Shown: positions 1 through 12,980, counted from the first letter of the stretch. The stretch is 64,000 nucleotides of DNA from Glandiceps talaboti (GCF_964340395.1 NC_135567.1:20895806-20959805); one strand, 5' to 3'. Numbers and translations: made by a program. The notes: generated by a model not told the origin, from the sequence alone.

Positions 1-111
1 TACTAATGACTCCCTACAGACTGCACACTAAATAAACCACGACTACCTGCAATATTATCGAGTTGATTACTGAATACCAATTTTGTATTTTTGTGATTTT
101 TAACATTTTTT

Positions 112-272
112 TTGTACAACTATGTTGCTATAATGGTCGACGTTTTTTTATATATATGTACGACTACACTGCTATAGTGGTAAATGTTTTTTTTACATAC
201 AACTATGCTGGTATAGTGGTCAATAATTTTTATATGTACAACTATGCTACTATACTGTCAATGTTTTTTATA
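112..272. repeat. Degenerate ~40-bp tandem repeat, four copies
   Basis: A motif reading roughly ACAACTATGCTGCTATAGTGG begins near 116, 160, 199 and 238, each copy followed by a T-rich run. It gives rise to a spurious Tyr/Asn-rich open frame. Confidence 0.7.
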
Positions 273-276
273 CATT

Positions 277-384
277 GGACAAAAATGTCCTTTTCAGAGT
301 GTTCTAGTTAAATTTGGACAAAAATGTCCTTTTCAGAGTGTTCTACTAAAATTTCGACAAAAATGTCCTTTTCAAAATGCATAT
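277..384. repeat. 38-40-bp tandem repeat, three copies
   Basis: GACAAAAATGTCCTTTTCA recurs at about 278, 316 and 355. Each copy includes GGACAAAAATGTCC, an imperfect small palindrome. No coding role is apparent. Confidence 0.8.
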
Positions 385-825
385 TGTTGTCTCTCCCTAT
401 CATTTCATAAAACAAAATGCAATTCAATTTTGAAAACTGGACATATTTTCTGCTTTGATATCAAATTCACCTTGAAGTTTGGCAAATGATTATCTATCGG
501 ACATGACTGGGGGCTCACAATAATCTGTGAGAGATAGTACTTTACCAGACGACATGATGGAGGATAGTATTGTACTGGACAGGATGTAGGGCTGAGAGTA
601 ATCAGTACAAGACACTATTTCCTTCAGCATTACACAATTCATTGCCAGATAATAATCAGCTAATAGGGTCCATTCATGAGTTTGCTGAAATAAGAAACAC
701 TACAGACATTCTAGACCACAGGAAGACGTATGGAATGCAACATGAAAAAGCTTTCTGAGGTCCAACTTTTTTGCCAGGCGTCTCCATCCAAATTATGCAA
801 GAGTCTGAAAATCTGACCAGATTTC
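385..825. other. Unannotated non-coding stretch
   Basis: Single-copy-looking AT-rich intronic DNA. Near 500-600 there is a weak duplication around a GGACATGA/GGACAGGA motif. The short open frames show no recognisable protein. Confidence 0.5.
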
Positions 826-1345
826 TTTCCTTCCTGAGTTACTGAGGTTTCCTAAACCTAGGGAAAACACTGAACACAATAATTTATAAGAAACTGTCAA
901 TTTTATACTAAATGTTGCCCTTGTTCCTTTCTTAGTTACTGGGTTCCCCAAAGCTTAGCAAAAACACTGGATGCACTGCAATAAACAATAACTATATTGT
1001 ATATGTGACGGAAACCCCCCACCCCCCACCCCACCTCTCTCAGTTACTGGTGTGTCCCACACTTTAGCACAAACTCAATAAATGGCAACAAAAAATTGCA
1101 ACAAGACAACCCCCCACCCCACCTCTCTCAGTTACTGGGGTGTCCCACACCTTAGCACAAACTGAATAAATGTCAACACAAAATTGCCATGAGACAACCC
1201 CCAACCCCACCCCTCTCAGTTACTGTGGTGTCCCCCACACCTTAGCAAAATCAGTTTAAATACACAATGTCAATAAGACTGGAACCCCATCCCTCTCAGT
1301 TTACTGGGGTTCCCCAAATGTTAGCAAATAAATGGTAATACACAA
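826..1345. repeat. Diverged minisatellite, CAGTTACTGGGGT family
   Basis: Units of roughly 75-95 bp contain CAGTTACTGGGGT, then CCTTAGCA and AAACTGAATAAATG. The order (CTCTCTgTTAC, then a C/T-rich gene-like box, then TTAGtAAAAACACTGAATGTA) matches the better preserved arrays at 17516-18050 and 35471-35860, so this looks like an older block of the same family. Confidence 0.65.
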
Positions 1346-2095
1346 TGTAAATGTGACTAAAAACCCACTACAGCCCCCACCTGTCAATCACGGGTAATCT
1401 TGTAAAGTGAATAATGGAGAATGTATTAACACGGATCAGTTTTTCAAATTTGAACGACTAAAAGTGAAACACTTCCTCTGTAGTGGTACATATTTACTGC
1501 ACTGCATTCATATATATTTGGTATTAGAGTTTACACTTTGAATTAAGGAAATGGTTATACCTGAGTTGTCCACCGGCACTCTCTCATCTACAATTCATCA
1601 TGGCTGTGCCTAGACCACACCACTTTATGAAATTGAGATTTATTAAGAAATGGCTGCAGGCAAATCACACTCTACTAAACATTCAACCACTTACGTGAAA
1701 AGATTATCTCTAAAAAAAAAAATTCAATTGACTCGGTTTGCTTCCATCAGTGGAGTCAATCGGTTGGTTATTTATTGTGAGTCACTTTCTGTTTTTGTCT
1801 TCAGGGCAAACCTACATTGTATGGTTGTGAAAGTACAAAAGACGTACCTCAAGCACTTACACTTAGAAGTCACTCACAACAAATCTTAAAGCATACATTT
1901 ACTATACATAGAAATGTTCAAACAGTTCTTGATTCCTGTGACTACAATACATCCCATAATACTTCATAGATTGACTTCTAAAAGAGATTCTATAAGGCCT
2001 GAATTGTAGTAATATCATTTTAAGTGCAAGTACTCCTCTCTTTTCTCTTTCAATTTACTCACTCTCTTTCTTTGCACACAAGTGTCTCTATCTTT
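1346..2095. other. Unannotated intronic DNA
   Basis: AT-rich single-copy-looking sequence. I see no gene, exon or mobile-element end here. Confidence 0.5.
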
Positions 2096-2099
2096 TACC

Positions 2100-2601
<502 letters not shown>

Positions 2602-2671
2602 CCTCAAGAAACACTCTTTGCAAGGGAGATGTTAACATATTACACTACAAATATGCATGATATGGTAATAA

Positions 2672-2876
2672 TTGATCACCATGTATATTCATGATGCTGT
2701 GTTCAATTGACATTTGCATATTGATCAGAGTTGGTTAACAGTTGTACATTGACCACTCATAAATATTCACAAGGTGACATTTGATCATAAATATTCACAA
2801 GTCACATACCTTCCCCATAGTCATGAATATTCATGAGCTGGAGGTCCTTTGATGTACTCATGCATATTCATGAGGT
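2672..2876. repeat. Cluster of TCATGAATATTCATGA-like palindromes
   Basis: About six copies of (A/T)ATGNATATTCATGA or AAATATTCAC occur in roughly 200 bp. The best are TCATGAATATTCATGA near 2821 and the related GCATATTCATGAGG near 2863. The motif resembles the perfect palindrome at 10711-10746. Confidence 0.6.
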
Positions 2877-2925
2877 GTCATTTTATTGATGTAATCAATA
2901 AATCATTAACTGTGCAAGATTCATT

Positions 2926-3022
2926 TCCTTACCAACCACTCACAGCTGGCGTTATATAAATAGTTTTAATTCACCTACCAACCACTCACAGCTGGCGTTA
3001 TATAAATACAGTTTTAATTCAC
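2926..3022. repeat. Tandem duplication, ~50-bp unit
   Basis: ACCAACCACTCACAGCTGGC followed by GTTATATAAATA and TTTTAATTCAC occurs twice in direct succession. Confidence 0.9.
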
Positions 3023-4069
3023 TTAGTCTTTTTTTCTAGAGATTCCAATAAACTGCGATATCAATTCCTGACATAGTAATACTCAGAGAAAACCATTTAT
3101 ATCCACTGACACACTACGATTAAATTTCCTGAAACAATACTACTTTGCATGTAAATAACCATACCCATCGGTCTACTTCTTTTCTTAAGCCTGTATGATT
3201 GTCTCGATAACAATACCAGTGTTAAGCCCTCATTTTTCAAGTTGTTAGTGATTTTTCTGTTTTTCTTCATTGACAGCTGCAGGCAATGAGGAAGTTGATC
3301 AAGCAACTAATTTTGATACACTTAGGTGGTTCAAATTTCACTTGAATTTGAATATGTAATTTTTTAGAAGACTCCTTAACTTGTATCACATTAAAGGATT
3401 GTAATTGATTAGAGGATGTCATTTTTTTTTCAAACGTTGAAATGAAATGAAAATTTATTTCCTTGTAAAGGTCTCAATTTCCATCACATCAAAGTTGTAA
3501 AGATATCAGAAATATTCCTGAGTTTCCAGAACATTTTACTGGGTTTAAAAACAGAGTTACCTCTACACAATCGTAGAGGATTCACTGACAACAAAGTATG
3601 GCTTGAATGAGATCATGTGAAGACTGAAACCTTTCAATGTTTTGGTTTTTATATTACATCCGAAAACAGTGACATGAAAATATCCTGTATTTTATGATAA
3701 CTGTAAACTGGGTTTTGGTTTGTATATTAGGTCAGAAAACATTTGAAAAAATGCTGTATTTTATGATAACTGTAAACTGAGTATGAACACAAATATAAGT
3801 ACTTCTTCAATGAATATACATATTTTCACTGTTCAGCTATTATTTTTGTTTGTCAATGTTTATAGAACTGCATAGGATGTTCTCCTCTCTGTCTGTTCAT
3901 ACAATTCCACAAATCACCTCTAATACTTATAGTAAATGTCATTCCTATCAAGTCCGAGTTCACAACCTGTGATCTCACCTTTTACCACATACATGTACAT
4001 AATATAGTCTGCCAAGGTTTTAGAACATACACATTATACACATGTTCATGAACACAGACTAAGAGTAAA
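3023..4069. other. Unannotated intronic DNA with one ~70-bp duplication
   Basis: AT-rich sequence. At 3640-3781 there are two copies of a unit ending TATTTTATGATAACTGTAAA. Nothing else is recognisable. Confidence 0.5.
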
Positions 4070-4111
4070 AGACAGACCGACTAACCAACCGACTGACTGA
4101 CCGACAGACAC

Positions 4112-4147
<36 letters not shown>

Positions 4148-4335
4148 TCAGACAGACACACAGACACACACACAGACACACACACACATATACACACAGA
4201 CACACACACAGACATACACACACAGACACACATGCACACACACAGACAGACACACACACACAGACAGACCCACACACACACACACTGACACAGACACAGA
4301 CACATGCGCATGCGCACACACACACACACACACTA
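4070..4335. repeat. (CAGA)n / (CA)n microsatellite
   Basis: A compound run of CAGA and CACA units with GACC/GACT interruptions near its start. It yields only low-complexity Cys/Val-rich artefact frames on the minus strand. Confidence 0.95.
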
Positions 4336-4800
4336 CATGTACATGTATGACAACAAACAGTGCAATACTTTTCCATAGCTCCATTTCTTATTCTAGATAC
4401 AAGGCACTATACACACAAGTAAGCCAACTATCACTAACTACAGAGGTGTACATTTGAAGGGAGCAGCTGGCATGTTAACTAATCTTAGTTACATTCCTGA
4501 CAAAGTAGTTGTGAAAGTAATCACAAATGAATCATACTGATTGCAAACTGCCTCTGAGGACATCTTACCCATGCTAATGAGGGGCAAAGGTCAACAAAGG
4601 TCTTTGAACCTTGACCTCCACCAGGCAATGGCCTGTATCCTTCCATGACTTTCTACAAGAAGAATGATATTCCCAGATGTCCGCACCATGTCCATATGGA
4701 TACAAACCCTGTACTTCCCAACTTAAGCCTCCAACAAAAGCATTATACATACATGTATATCCTGGTTCTACACTATTAACCGTCAAAGGCAAACCCTGGC
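4336..4800. other. Unannotated intronic DNA
   Basis: A 72-codon minus-strand open frame (4574-4792) has slightly higher GC, but it matches no family I recognise and is not the expected talin exon 3. Treated as non-coding. Confidence 0.5.
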
Positions 4801-4801
4801 A

Positions 4802-4917
4802 TTACTGCACAAGTGCCTACAACAACGTCATATACATGTACCATGGTACTCCTATACGAGCTGCACAAGTGTCCACAACAATGTCATATACATGTACCAT
4901 GGTACTTCTATGCTAGC
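4802..4917. repeat. Two-copy ~57-bp tandem duplication
   Basis: GCACAAGTG, then ACAACAA, then GTCATATACATGTACCATGG recurs with a few substitutions. Confidence 0.85.
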
Positions 4918-4945
4918 ACCTCCAATACAATCGTTATATATTAAA

Positions 4946-5216
4946 TTTACACGACATGTACCACTACTCTACATACATCGATGGTAAAGAACTCCAGCTT
5001 TGACACTATTAGAATTGAGTCTAAAACAGAATCAGGCCCTGAACATGTATTCCATATATTTCATGGATTTTGTATGCACTAATGACATGTAGCACTACTC
5101 TACATACACCAATGGTAACGAACTCAAGCTTTGACACTATTAGAATTGAGTCTAAAACAGAAATCAGGCCCTGAACATGTATTCCATATATTTCATGGAT
5201 GTTTTATGCCCTAATG
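4946..5216. repeat. Two-copy ~132-bp tandem duplication
   Basis: Both copies contain GACATGTA-CACTACTCTACATACA, CTTTGACACTATTAGAATTG and CATGTATTCCATATATTTCA. They differ at only a few positions, so the duplication is relatively recent. Confidence 0.9.
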
Positions 5217-6360
5217 ATGTGTATTTAATATATTTCATATGGTGTGGAAAACTGTGATTGTACTGCATTGAAGGCCTACTCATACAAAAATCAGGAAGTG
5301 AAACCGATAGCAAAGAGGAAGTGGTTATTCTTTACATACTTATTTGATCAGATTCAGTCAAATAATACTATATAATTACAACTCTATTCCCCTGACATGG
5401 TTTCCATACAGTTCAAACAATACTAATGTCTGCTAGTAAACACTGCACTACAAAATGTCAAATAAAATATGAACATATCAAATAAATACATGTATGTAAA
5501 CAAAAAATACATTTTTGGTTTGGATAAAAGGCTGCTACAAATTTTTTTTAAAAAGTCTGAAAATCCTAAATATTTTATGGAAAATCACAATTTTGGGTCA
5601 AAATTTTGTCCAATAATTCTATCTGCCAGAAGAAAAAGTTGAAATGCTATATTTATAATTCAATGTGCCAAATCAAGTTTACAAATTTTCTACTCTGTTT
5701 TAAGATATTTGAAGGACTATAAGATATATTTGGGGACAAAATGTTTCAATCCAGTTTTGTCTTGAACTACTATGCATTAGTATGATACAATCTATGTTCA
5801 GATATATGAACAACACTTGTCAAAAAGTACAAGATTTAAACAATTAAGCACCATATTCTTTCAACAATTTTTTTGTGAAAAATTAACAGAGACTCAATAT
5901 TTTGCTAAAAGATGAAAAAGTTGAACTATTGTCAAAAATTGTTATATTTCAACAAATTTTGTCACTAACTTTAATGTGCATCGATAAGTCTTAGTAACAT
6001 ACACTTGTATGCAAAAATTCAGATATCTGAACAGAAAACTGTTAGTCTGGTGACAAAAATTGGAAAATTTTCACCAATTTTTTTCATCAATATCATTAAG
6101 AGCAGACGACATTATTTTATTATCAACACATAGAATGTCTTATCATCAAACCACAGTGATGCAGAACTTCCTAGTCAAACATGGCTTCCAGGTTGTCTGA
6201 CCTTGTTACTGCCAAGGGGCCTCAAAGGTCAGAGGTCATAGGTCATTCAACTAGGAGAGATTCAGTTATCACTTTTTAGAGTTTTATTGATGAGATAATG
6301 TCACGTTTCAGTAATTCTACAAGAGTATCTGACTTGTGATTTATGACCAGTTTGTCATTC
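5217..6360. other. AT-rich intronic DNA, decayed repeats
   Basis: Very AT-rich. Motifs such as AAAATTTTGTC and TTTAACAATT recur without a clear period, suggesting an eroded tandem array that leads into the ~180-bp repeat to its right. No exon seen. Confidence 0.5.
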
Positions 6361-6363
6361 ACG

Positions 6364-6870
6364 TTCCAACAATTCTGCTCCGATATCTTGCTACATTTAC
6401 GATTGCCGAGTCAATTCCATTCAAATATCTTGAAGATTAACGATAGTCAAGTCAATCTAGTGTTCGAGGCTACCAGTGCCAGCACATATGCACTATGTTT
6501 CTGATAACTGTCATTTTAGGAAAAAAATTCACAATTTTAGGTTCAAATTCCAAAACTCCTGGTCGTATATCTTGCTATATTAATGACTCCTGAGGTAATT
6601 TCATCCAAATATCTTCAAGATTAACGATAGCTAAGTCAATCCAGTATTTGAGAGTACGACATTTGCAGTACATTTTCAGTTGATTTTTCTGATGTGTCAT
6701 TTTAGGTACAGAAAAATTGACACATTCCAAAAATTCTGCTCAGTTATCCTGCTACATTTTATGATTGCAGTCAATTCCAACTGACATTTTTTCAAGATTA
6801 ACAATTTTCAAGTCAATCCTGCTTCCACGTGTACGACATAACAGTATGCAGTAGATTTTTATGATGAACC
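6364..6870. repeat. Degenerate ~180-bp tandem repeat, about three copies
   Basis: A block with TTCCAA-AATTCTGCTC, ATCTTGCTACATTTA, TCAATTCCA, AGATTAACGATAG, AAGTCAATC and a TGTCATTTTAGG box recurs. Its TTGCTA/CTGCTA anchor lies near 6391, 6575 and 6752, spacings of about 184 and 177 bp. Confidence 0.75.
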
Positions 6871-8224
6871 AAGAGTTGATTAGCAGTTATTTCTATAATT
6901 CTAAATTTGTCGTCTGCAACATACAACTCAAACAACTGGAACAGATTATTGTCTAAAACTCACAAATTTCTCAAAACTCAAAGTATATAGGAAATATTCA
7001 GTTGACATTGTAATATTTTATTAAACAATAATGAAAAACATACTTTTATTTCAGAATAATTCTAAAATTACATTTTACAACATTTCTAGTCATAGTATAT
7101 AAGATAAATTTTGATAAATGAATCCAAAATGCATTTCTCTTACTTACACTGTAAGTCGTACACTCCTGGGGATGCTGACAAGATGTCTATCAAAATTTTG
7201 TCCAAAATTGCTCTTCAATTGTGAGCCTTGTACTTTCATTTTGTTTGTCATGAATTATACTCCACTTTTTTGCTAGTGTGTGTTGACTGCTTTATCAAGT
7301 CTATGAAACCAGAAGTCCATGAAAATTTATTCTCAAAATTCTAAACTTTGTCATTTGGGTTTCTGACTATAGAAAAAAATTATGCACAAAAGTTAAAACA
7401 CAAATCTCAACCAAACCACAAATTGTTGAGAGATTGTCATCAAATAGAAGTATTTTTTAAGTTGATGCCTTACTTATCACTTAAATGACACTTTATTCAG
7501 ACACTACAGAGTGAGATTTGAAGTCACGCCAAGACTCTTAACACACAAAAAAATCTTCCGTAAAATTAACACAAGAGTAACAACTCTCCAGCTGAGAAAT
7601 ATCATTAATTTATTTGACATGTAATAACTTTTGATAACTGGAAACTAATGATATATAATATTTATTTCTCACATTCAACCTAGATGACAATATCCAAATA
7701 TTTTATGATCAAATTTCTTCCCACTGGAATAATATAAAATATTTATAAATTATACTTCCAACTTTATGATGGAAAATTTAGGTATACTAATCTGAGACTT
7801 ACAGACAATTCTGAGTTAAAAAAAAAATCAAAATATGCAAGTCTAGATTCAAAATGCATCATATTAAAACTACATCACTTTTTTGTCTACTCTTTAAAAA
7901 AATCTGCCATTCAGTTAACTGCTACCACGGTAACTGCTACCACGGTAACTGACCTCTATAATTAGGACACATTAGTCCATTATGGAGATTTCATTTACAT
8001 ATTGATCTATAAATTGATGAGTTTAATTAATGCATCGCTAGTAATAATGTACGATCTAAATCCAAACTGTTAGTTAATTAAATGTGCTTGTAATTACTGA
8101 ATACTTATGACATAAAATCAATGTACAGCTACTTCTGATATTTTATCAATAAATATCGCTAATTTACCCAAATAATTAATTCTACTTGGTTGACCACAAA
8201 GAGGTTATATAAATATTTACATTT
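6871..8224. other. Unannotated AT-rich intronic DNA
   Basis: No exon, transposon end or clear array. A short duplication of ACTGCTACCACGGTA occurs at about 7918-7950. A minus-strand GTAAGTAAG near 7147 resembles a splice donor but follows no recognisable coding sequence. Confidence 0.5.
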
Positions 8225-8700
8225 ACCTCAAGGAGATGAATTTCAAAACTGTGAAATGTGATTTTTTTTGCTTGCAAAACGTTATTTTTCATTTTCTTAG
8301 GCTAAAAAAGTCATTTTGGTTTCAAAAAATGTCCATTTATTTAAACCTGCAAGATGTGATTTGTTCATTTCCTTATACTAAAAAACTAAATTTGGTTTCA
8401 AAGAATATTATTTTTATTTTGTAGCCCGCAAAAAGTGATTTTTTCTTATTTTCTTTGGCTAAAACAAGTCATTTTGGTTTCAAAACTGTGATTTTTATTT
8501 AGCTAGCCTAAAATAAGGATTATAACACAAAACATTTATTCCTACAAAATCAAAATATGACTTTTATTTTTCTAGTCTGCAAAATATAATCTTTGTTTCC
8601 TTAGCCTATAAAAAATTATTAGTATTTTTTTAGCCTATAAAATGCAATTTCTATTTTTCTACCCTTCACAATTCAGTTTCTATTTTTCCTTGTAAAAACA
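8225..8700. repeat. Degenerate ~85-bp T-rich tandem repeat
   Basis: Boxes reading GTCATTTTGGTTTCAAA, GTGATTTTT, TTTAGCCTgcAAAA and TTTCCTTAGGCTAAAA cycle about five times with heavy divergence. Confidence 0.6.
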
Positions 8701-10478
8701 CACCAAATTTTAATATTTCCTGTGTCGTAAAGTTTTCCTTTGTAACCAAAGCTGAGCAAATTTTTATTTAGGTTGTTAAGTTCATGTGAGTTAAGATTTG
8801 TTTAATGTTACAGGCCTTTTATAGGTGTTTCCGTCTAAAATTTTGACAAATTTTGTGAGATTTTTTCCTCCTTCTCTACAAGGAGGAAACAAAACCATCG
8901 ATATTATATTTCATTTTTTACTGAAAGCCAACTTTACTTTCTAAAGTTATTGACTAATCACTACACTGAATCTATAAGCCACCTCAGTATATATTCCTTT
9001 GGCATTTGCACTTCAGCACTCTCCTGTCAAAAATTATGACAAAAATTCCTGATTTTTCATGACTTTTTATACAACCAGACTTTTTTTCTGGATCCAAATT
9101 GTATAAAAAATAGTCCTTGATGATAATCTAGGTGAAAAACAATACATTTTCTTCAAATTTGCCATGCTGATTGACATTTTTTTTAAAAGTGCGTACGTAC
9201 GCAGTCATACATACATCAGTTAGCCATTTAGTAATGAACTCGTCATATAAGAGAGAAATTCATAAGTTGATAGAGTTAATCATTGATTGTCGGTCGCATT
9301 TGACAGGAAATTAATAAACAGCATATCAAAAACCAAAATGGAGTTGTAATATCGTACACCTGTATTTCATACACCAACAAAACTTAATCATATTTTAAAT
9401 TTTTATATGATTTGCATATCATTTTAGTGCGATTCAGTCACATTTTAGTTTAAAACAAGCCTACATTTGTTTAAAATGCTTGAAATGTTATGATTTTTGA
9501 ATCAGCCAGCAAAAATCATTTATTTTCTCCTTCCCTTCATTCATCTACTTCCTCATTTCTAGCAGGTTTCAAAAAAAAAAATCCAAAGTTTCATTTCTGA
9601 TCCAAAACATGAAATAAGAATTTGACAATTTAGACTGTACAAGAAATCATAATTCTGAGCAAAAAAACTGAAAATAAAGTCATGAAGTTAAACAAATGTC
9701 GTGCCATTCTTCAATCATTTTGAGAGGACATCGTTGAATACAGTTAAGTACATAAAAAATACAAAAAATAAAGTGGACATCCATTAGCATGCCTTTTAAA
9801 ACTAGGGTAAGTACATAACGAAAGGCGGACATTTTTCTTCTTTTTTCCCTGTATTTTCTAATGTGCAAAGGGTATCACTTCTTTGGCGTTTACTTCCTGA
9901 CCAAAATCTTATCAGCCATATTGCTCCAAAAGTAGCACAGAAATTATTACGACTTCAAATTCCAGTAAGATTTTGCAAAAAATTTCATCCTCAAATTTTA
10001 TTTTAGAAAATTTGTGCATAAAGTGTTTGAACAAGTTTCCAATTAGAAGGGATAGTGAAGAAATAGGTGGATGTCGGAGGGACATGTATTTTTTTGTTTC
10101 GGCCCTTAGTATGTTTTCCCACCCCTGGGCCTCTTCCTACAGGATGTATTACATTGTCTACTGTAACTTCACACACTCTAACCATTATGGCTGTACACCA
10201 TGATATAGAGCTGTCACTTCCATGCACTGGCTGATTAAGTATAATCACTACAGCCTTGAAAAGTGTCACTTTTTTCCCAAAAAACTGAATTTTTTCCCTA
10301 ATTCTACTAAAATTTTAGATCAAATTGATAGTTATTATATTTGCAATTCTGATTCGTGTAAAATTTTGACAAAATTTGGCTAATTTGGTGAAGTTTTAAG
10401 CCTCTAAAGTCTGAGTTCCCATTGGTATCCTTCAAGAGACTAGGCAAATTGAGGAAATTTGATCTACATTCTACCTAC
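8701..10478. other. Unannotated intronic DNA adjacent to talin exon 2
   Basis: AT-rich. Sporadic open frames on both strands (for example minus 10003-10269) have no recognisable product. I see no array or complete mobile element. Confidence 0.5.
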
Positions 10479-10576
10479 CCCACTTCTGAGTAAGTAATAT
10501 TCCATGGAACGTCCCGCTTCCAGCCATACCCCTTTCTTGGGATCTTCATCAGCAAGGAAGAGACCATACTCGTTTG
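10479..10576 (-). CDS. Talin, coding exon 2 (F0 subdomain of FERM head)
   Basis: Talin is the large cytoskeletal adaptor that binds integrin beta tails through its N-terminal FERM head, links them to F-actin and recruits vinculin. This 98-nt exon gives two bases completing the split Pro codon and then 32 codons, from Asn-Glu-Tyr-Gly-Leu-Phe-Leu to Leu-Leu-Arg-Ser-Gly. It contains the talin signature ADEDPKKGVWLEAGRSMEYY. The acceptor on the minus strand is a pyrimidine-rich tract ending TTTGCAG and the donor is GTAGGT, leaving phase 0 at the end. The length and content equal residues about 46-78 of the family's F0 domain. The fragment is intact: no stop or frameshift. The plus-strand open frame overlapping it (10504-10692) is a shadow. 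The symbol is withheld because the paralogue and species are unknown. Confidence 0.95.
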
Positions 10577-10710
10577 CTGCAAATCAAAAATGGAAGAAAA
10601 AACAGGAAAGATTGAAAACAGCTCCATCTATTCACTTAGCAAGACTGCAGCAATGTGATCGGACGTGGTTTCACACACACAGTGCCATTTAAGTCTTGGC
10701 CTCAATTTCA

Positions 10711-10746
10711 GCTCATAAATATTCATGTTCATGAATATTTATGAGC
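10711..10746. repeat. Perfect 17-bp inverted repeat with 2-bp spacer
   Basis: The left arm GCTCATAAATATTCATG is followed by TT and the exact reverse complement. It lies 135 bp from the talin exon 2 acceptor, inside intron 1. The same TATTCATGA core recurs at 2672-2876. Confidence 0.9.
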
Positions 10747-10929
10747 CAATTACCATATTATGAGATGACATCACACACTCTCCCTGGATTCCTCTGTCGT
10801 GCAGGAAGTAGCCATCTATCATTCATTAGACTGTTTCAAAATATCTAACCAATAAGTGAACAACCGTGTACACATTCACAAAATGACACATTTCATATAG
10901 TATTTACAATTTTCTGACAAGTCTGTTAA

Positions 10930-11185
10930 TTTTTAACTCATTTTCTATTATTCTTAACATATCTATAACAAATGTTTGTCAGATTATCTCAATTTTTGAC
11001 AAATCTTGTCAGATTTTCTTAATTTTTGACATTTTCTATAATTTTTGACATTTTCTATTATTCTCAACATATCTCTGACAAGTTTTTGTCAGATTTTCTC
11101 ATTTTTTTGACATTTTCTATTATTCTTAACATATCTGTGACAAATTTTGTCAGTTTTTCTCAATTTCTGACAAATTTGCTCAATT
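10930..11185. repeat. Degenerate TTGACA/TTTTCTATTATTCT tandem repeat
   Basis: TTTTGACA-TTTTCTAT(T)A, ATTCTTAACATATCT and ACAAATTTTGTCAG recur at about 80-bp spacing, three times, with internal sub-repeats. It is AT-rich and non-coding. Confidence 0.65.
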
Positions 11186-11930
11186 CTAGTCTTCAATTTT
11201 GTCAAATAATTCTTAGTGTACATTTTATGTTACATTTTGGAATTAAACATATATATCATCCTGTACAATCTGAACACAGAATCACAATATCAGTATACTC
11301 AATTTTTATTGTAAACTGTTTCAGTTAGAGAAACTACAGGAGTGAAATAAATCCTGACTTCAGCTGTTATAAACGAAACAATAAATACTAAATTCAACAC
11401 TTTTCATAGTAATACAAATTTGAAGGAACAAACTTTACAAAGCAGAGAAATTTTAGTCTAACTGTTGTATTACGTAACTGTAAGAATAAGAACAGTAAAA
11501 GTACTATTAAATAGTTTGAAAATAAATATAATTCAATTCTGGAAGGCACAAATTAGAAGAGTTCAAATATGACCTTACGATTGTGTTTCCTTGTGTAAAG
11601 AACAGTGAACTTACATTTTTATATTCAAGCTAGGGAGTTACAGTTAGGGAAATGTATGGGAGAGGAAAAAAAATAGACTCCCTAGCATAACCATGATTTT
11701 TATTTCTGCAATGAACTGATATTGTTCTACACCAGACAAACAGTAAGTAAGATATCAACAAATTAATATTCACCTAGGGTGTGTTAGTAAAGGTAAAGGA
11801 AGATCAGACTCCCTAGCAAAACCTTCTTTATATCAGCCTGGGGTGGGGTGGGGGCACACAAAAAATACAAGTTGGGTAAAACAGGATTAACTGAGTTGAT
11901 TCAGTCTGCATCACTTTCATTCATAAAGTT
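11186..11930. other. Unannotated intronic DNA with dispersed AGACTCCCTAGCA boxes
   Basis: Near 11672 and 11808 the string GACTCCCTAGCA is followed by an A-rich box. The related GACTCCCTATC appears in the duplication at 12196-12333, suggesting one eroded repeat split by the microsatellite. Confidence 0.5.
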
Positions 11931-11935
11931 TTGAA

Positions 11936-12176
11936 TTTTCATTCATTCATTCATTCATTCATTCATTCATTCATTCAATCAGTAATTCATTCATTCATTC
12001 ATTCATTCATTTACTCACTCACTCACTCACTCACTCACTCATTTACTCATTCAGTCAATCAATCATTCAATCATTCATTTATTCATTCATTCATTCATTC
12101 AATCATTCATTTACTCATTCATTCATTCATTTCACTCAGTCGGTCAGTCAGTCAGTCAGTCAGTCAGTCAGTCAGT
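11936..12176. repeat. (ATTC)n / (ACTC)n / (CAGT)n tetranucleotide microsatellite
   Basis: Successive runs of ATTC, then ACTC, then mixed ATTC with ATCA, and finally about nine CAGT units. The changes by single substitution suggest one tract evolving by drift and slippage. Confidence 0.95.
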
Positions 12177-12195
12177 AAGGGAAGGATGGAGGGTA

Positions 12196-12333
12196 CTAAT
12201 GTTAGACTCCCTATCTTAAGCTAAATTCTAGTCTGTAGTAAATAAACCACTGTTCTACATGTGAGTAATGTTAGACTCCCTATCATAAGCTAATTTCTAC
12301 AATCTGTAGTAAATAAACCACTGTTCTACATGT
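12196..12333. repeat. Two-copy ~68-bp tandem duplication
   Basis: AATGTTAGACTCCCTATC, then TCTGTAGTAAATAAACCACT and GTTCTACATGTGAGT, are repeated nearly identically. Confidence 0.9.
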
Positions 12334-12646
12334 GAGTCTTCCTCAAGGCAAACACACATCACCATTATCAAATTCAGCATGGAATGTGATTTGTGATACA
12401 TGTACATGTATGTGTGAATACAACAATACCTTAGTTCTGGTTAATAACACATCAATGATTTAATCTCACAGGATTTCATTGACAACGTTGTCATCTCATA
12501 TTTACTTCTAATATTAAATGACCTTGACCCCCAAGGTTTAATCAAATTTATGAATAATCACACCATGTAATCTAATGAACCTGACAAGTTTGTCCTCACT
12601 GGGATTTCACAGCCCTAAATTAGCCATGGTACATTGGTATACGACA
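12334..12646. other. Unannotated intronic DNA
   Basis: No gene or repeat recognised. Confidence 0.5.
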
Positions 12647-12980
12647 ACCTTCTAAACACCATATCTACACTCATACATTTATATAGTGACGGTAGTCTGT
12701 GGGACAAATGTAAATCGATAGAAAATTGTAGTTGAAACTGTTCACTTCACTAAATCTGACTATTACAGGGCTTGACATTAGCAATATCAGTTCACAGCTT
12801 GAAATTGAGAGACTAGAAGTAGTCTAGGAGTTTCAAACACCATATCTACACTCATACATTTATATAGTGATGGTGGTGGTAGTCTGTGGGACAAATGTAA
12901 ATCAATAGAATATTGTAGTTGAAAAGTTCACTTGCCTAAATCTGACTAACAGGGCTTGACATTAGCAATATCAGTTCACA
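12647..12980. repeat. Two-copy ~185-bp tandem duplication
   Basis: AACACCATATCTACACTCAT, then a GGTAGTCTGTGGGACAAATG box, a TTGTAGTTGAAA box and CAGGGCTTGACATTAGCAAT, recur. Copy 2 has an extra GGT repeat and small deletions. Confidence 0.9.

Noticed and set aside
4574-4792. Minus-strand 72-codon frame within talin intron 2
   Set aside because: Checked as a talin exon or nested gene; no resemblance and no convincing splice sites.
7140-7200. Minus-strand segment before GTAAGTAAG as talin exon 3
   Set aside because: The translated bases do not match the expected talin F0/F1 sequence and no acceptor with an open frame precedes it.
10504-10692. 62-codon plus-strand frame
   Set aside because: It overlaps talin exon 2 on the opposite strand and is its shadow.
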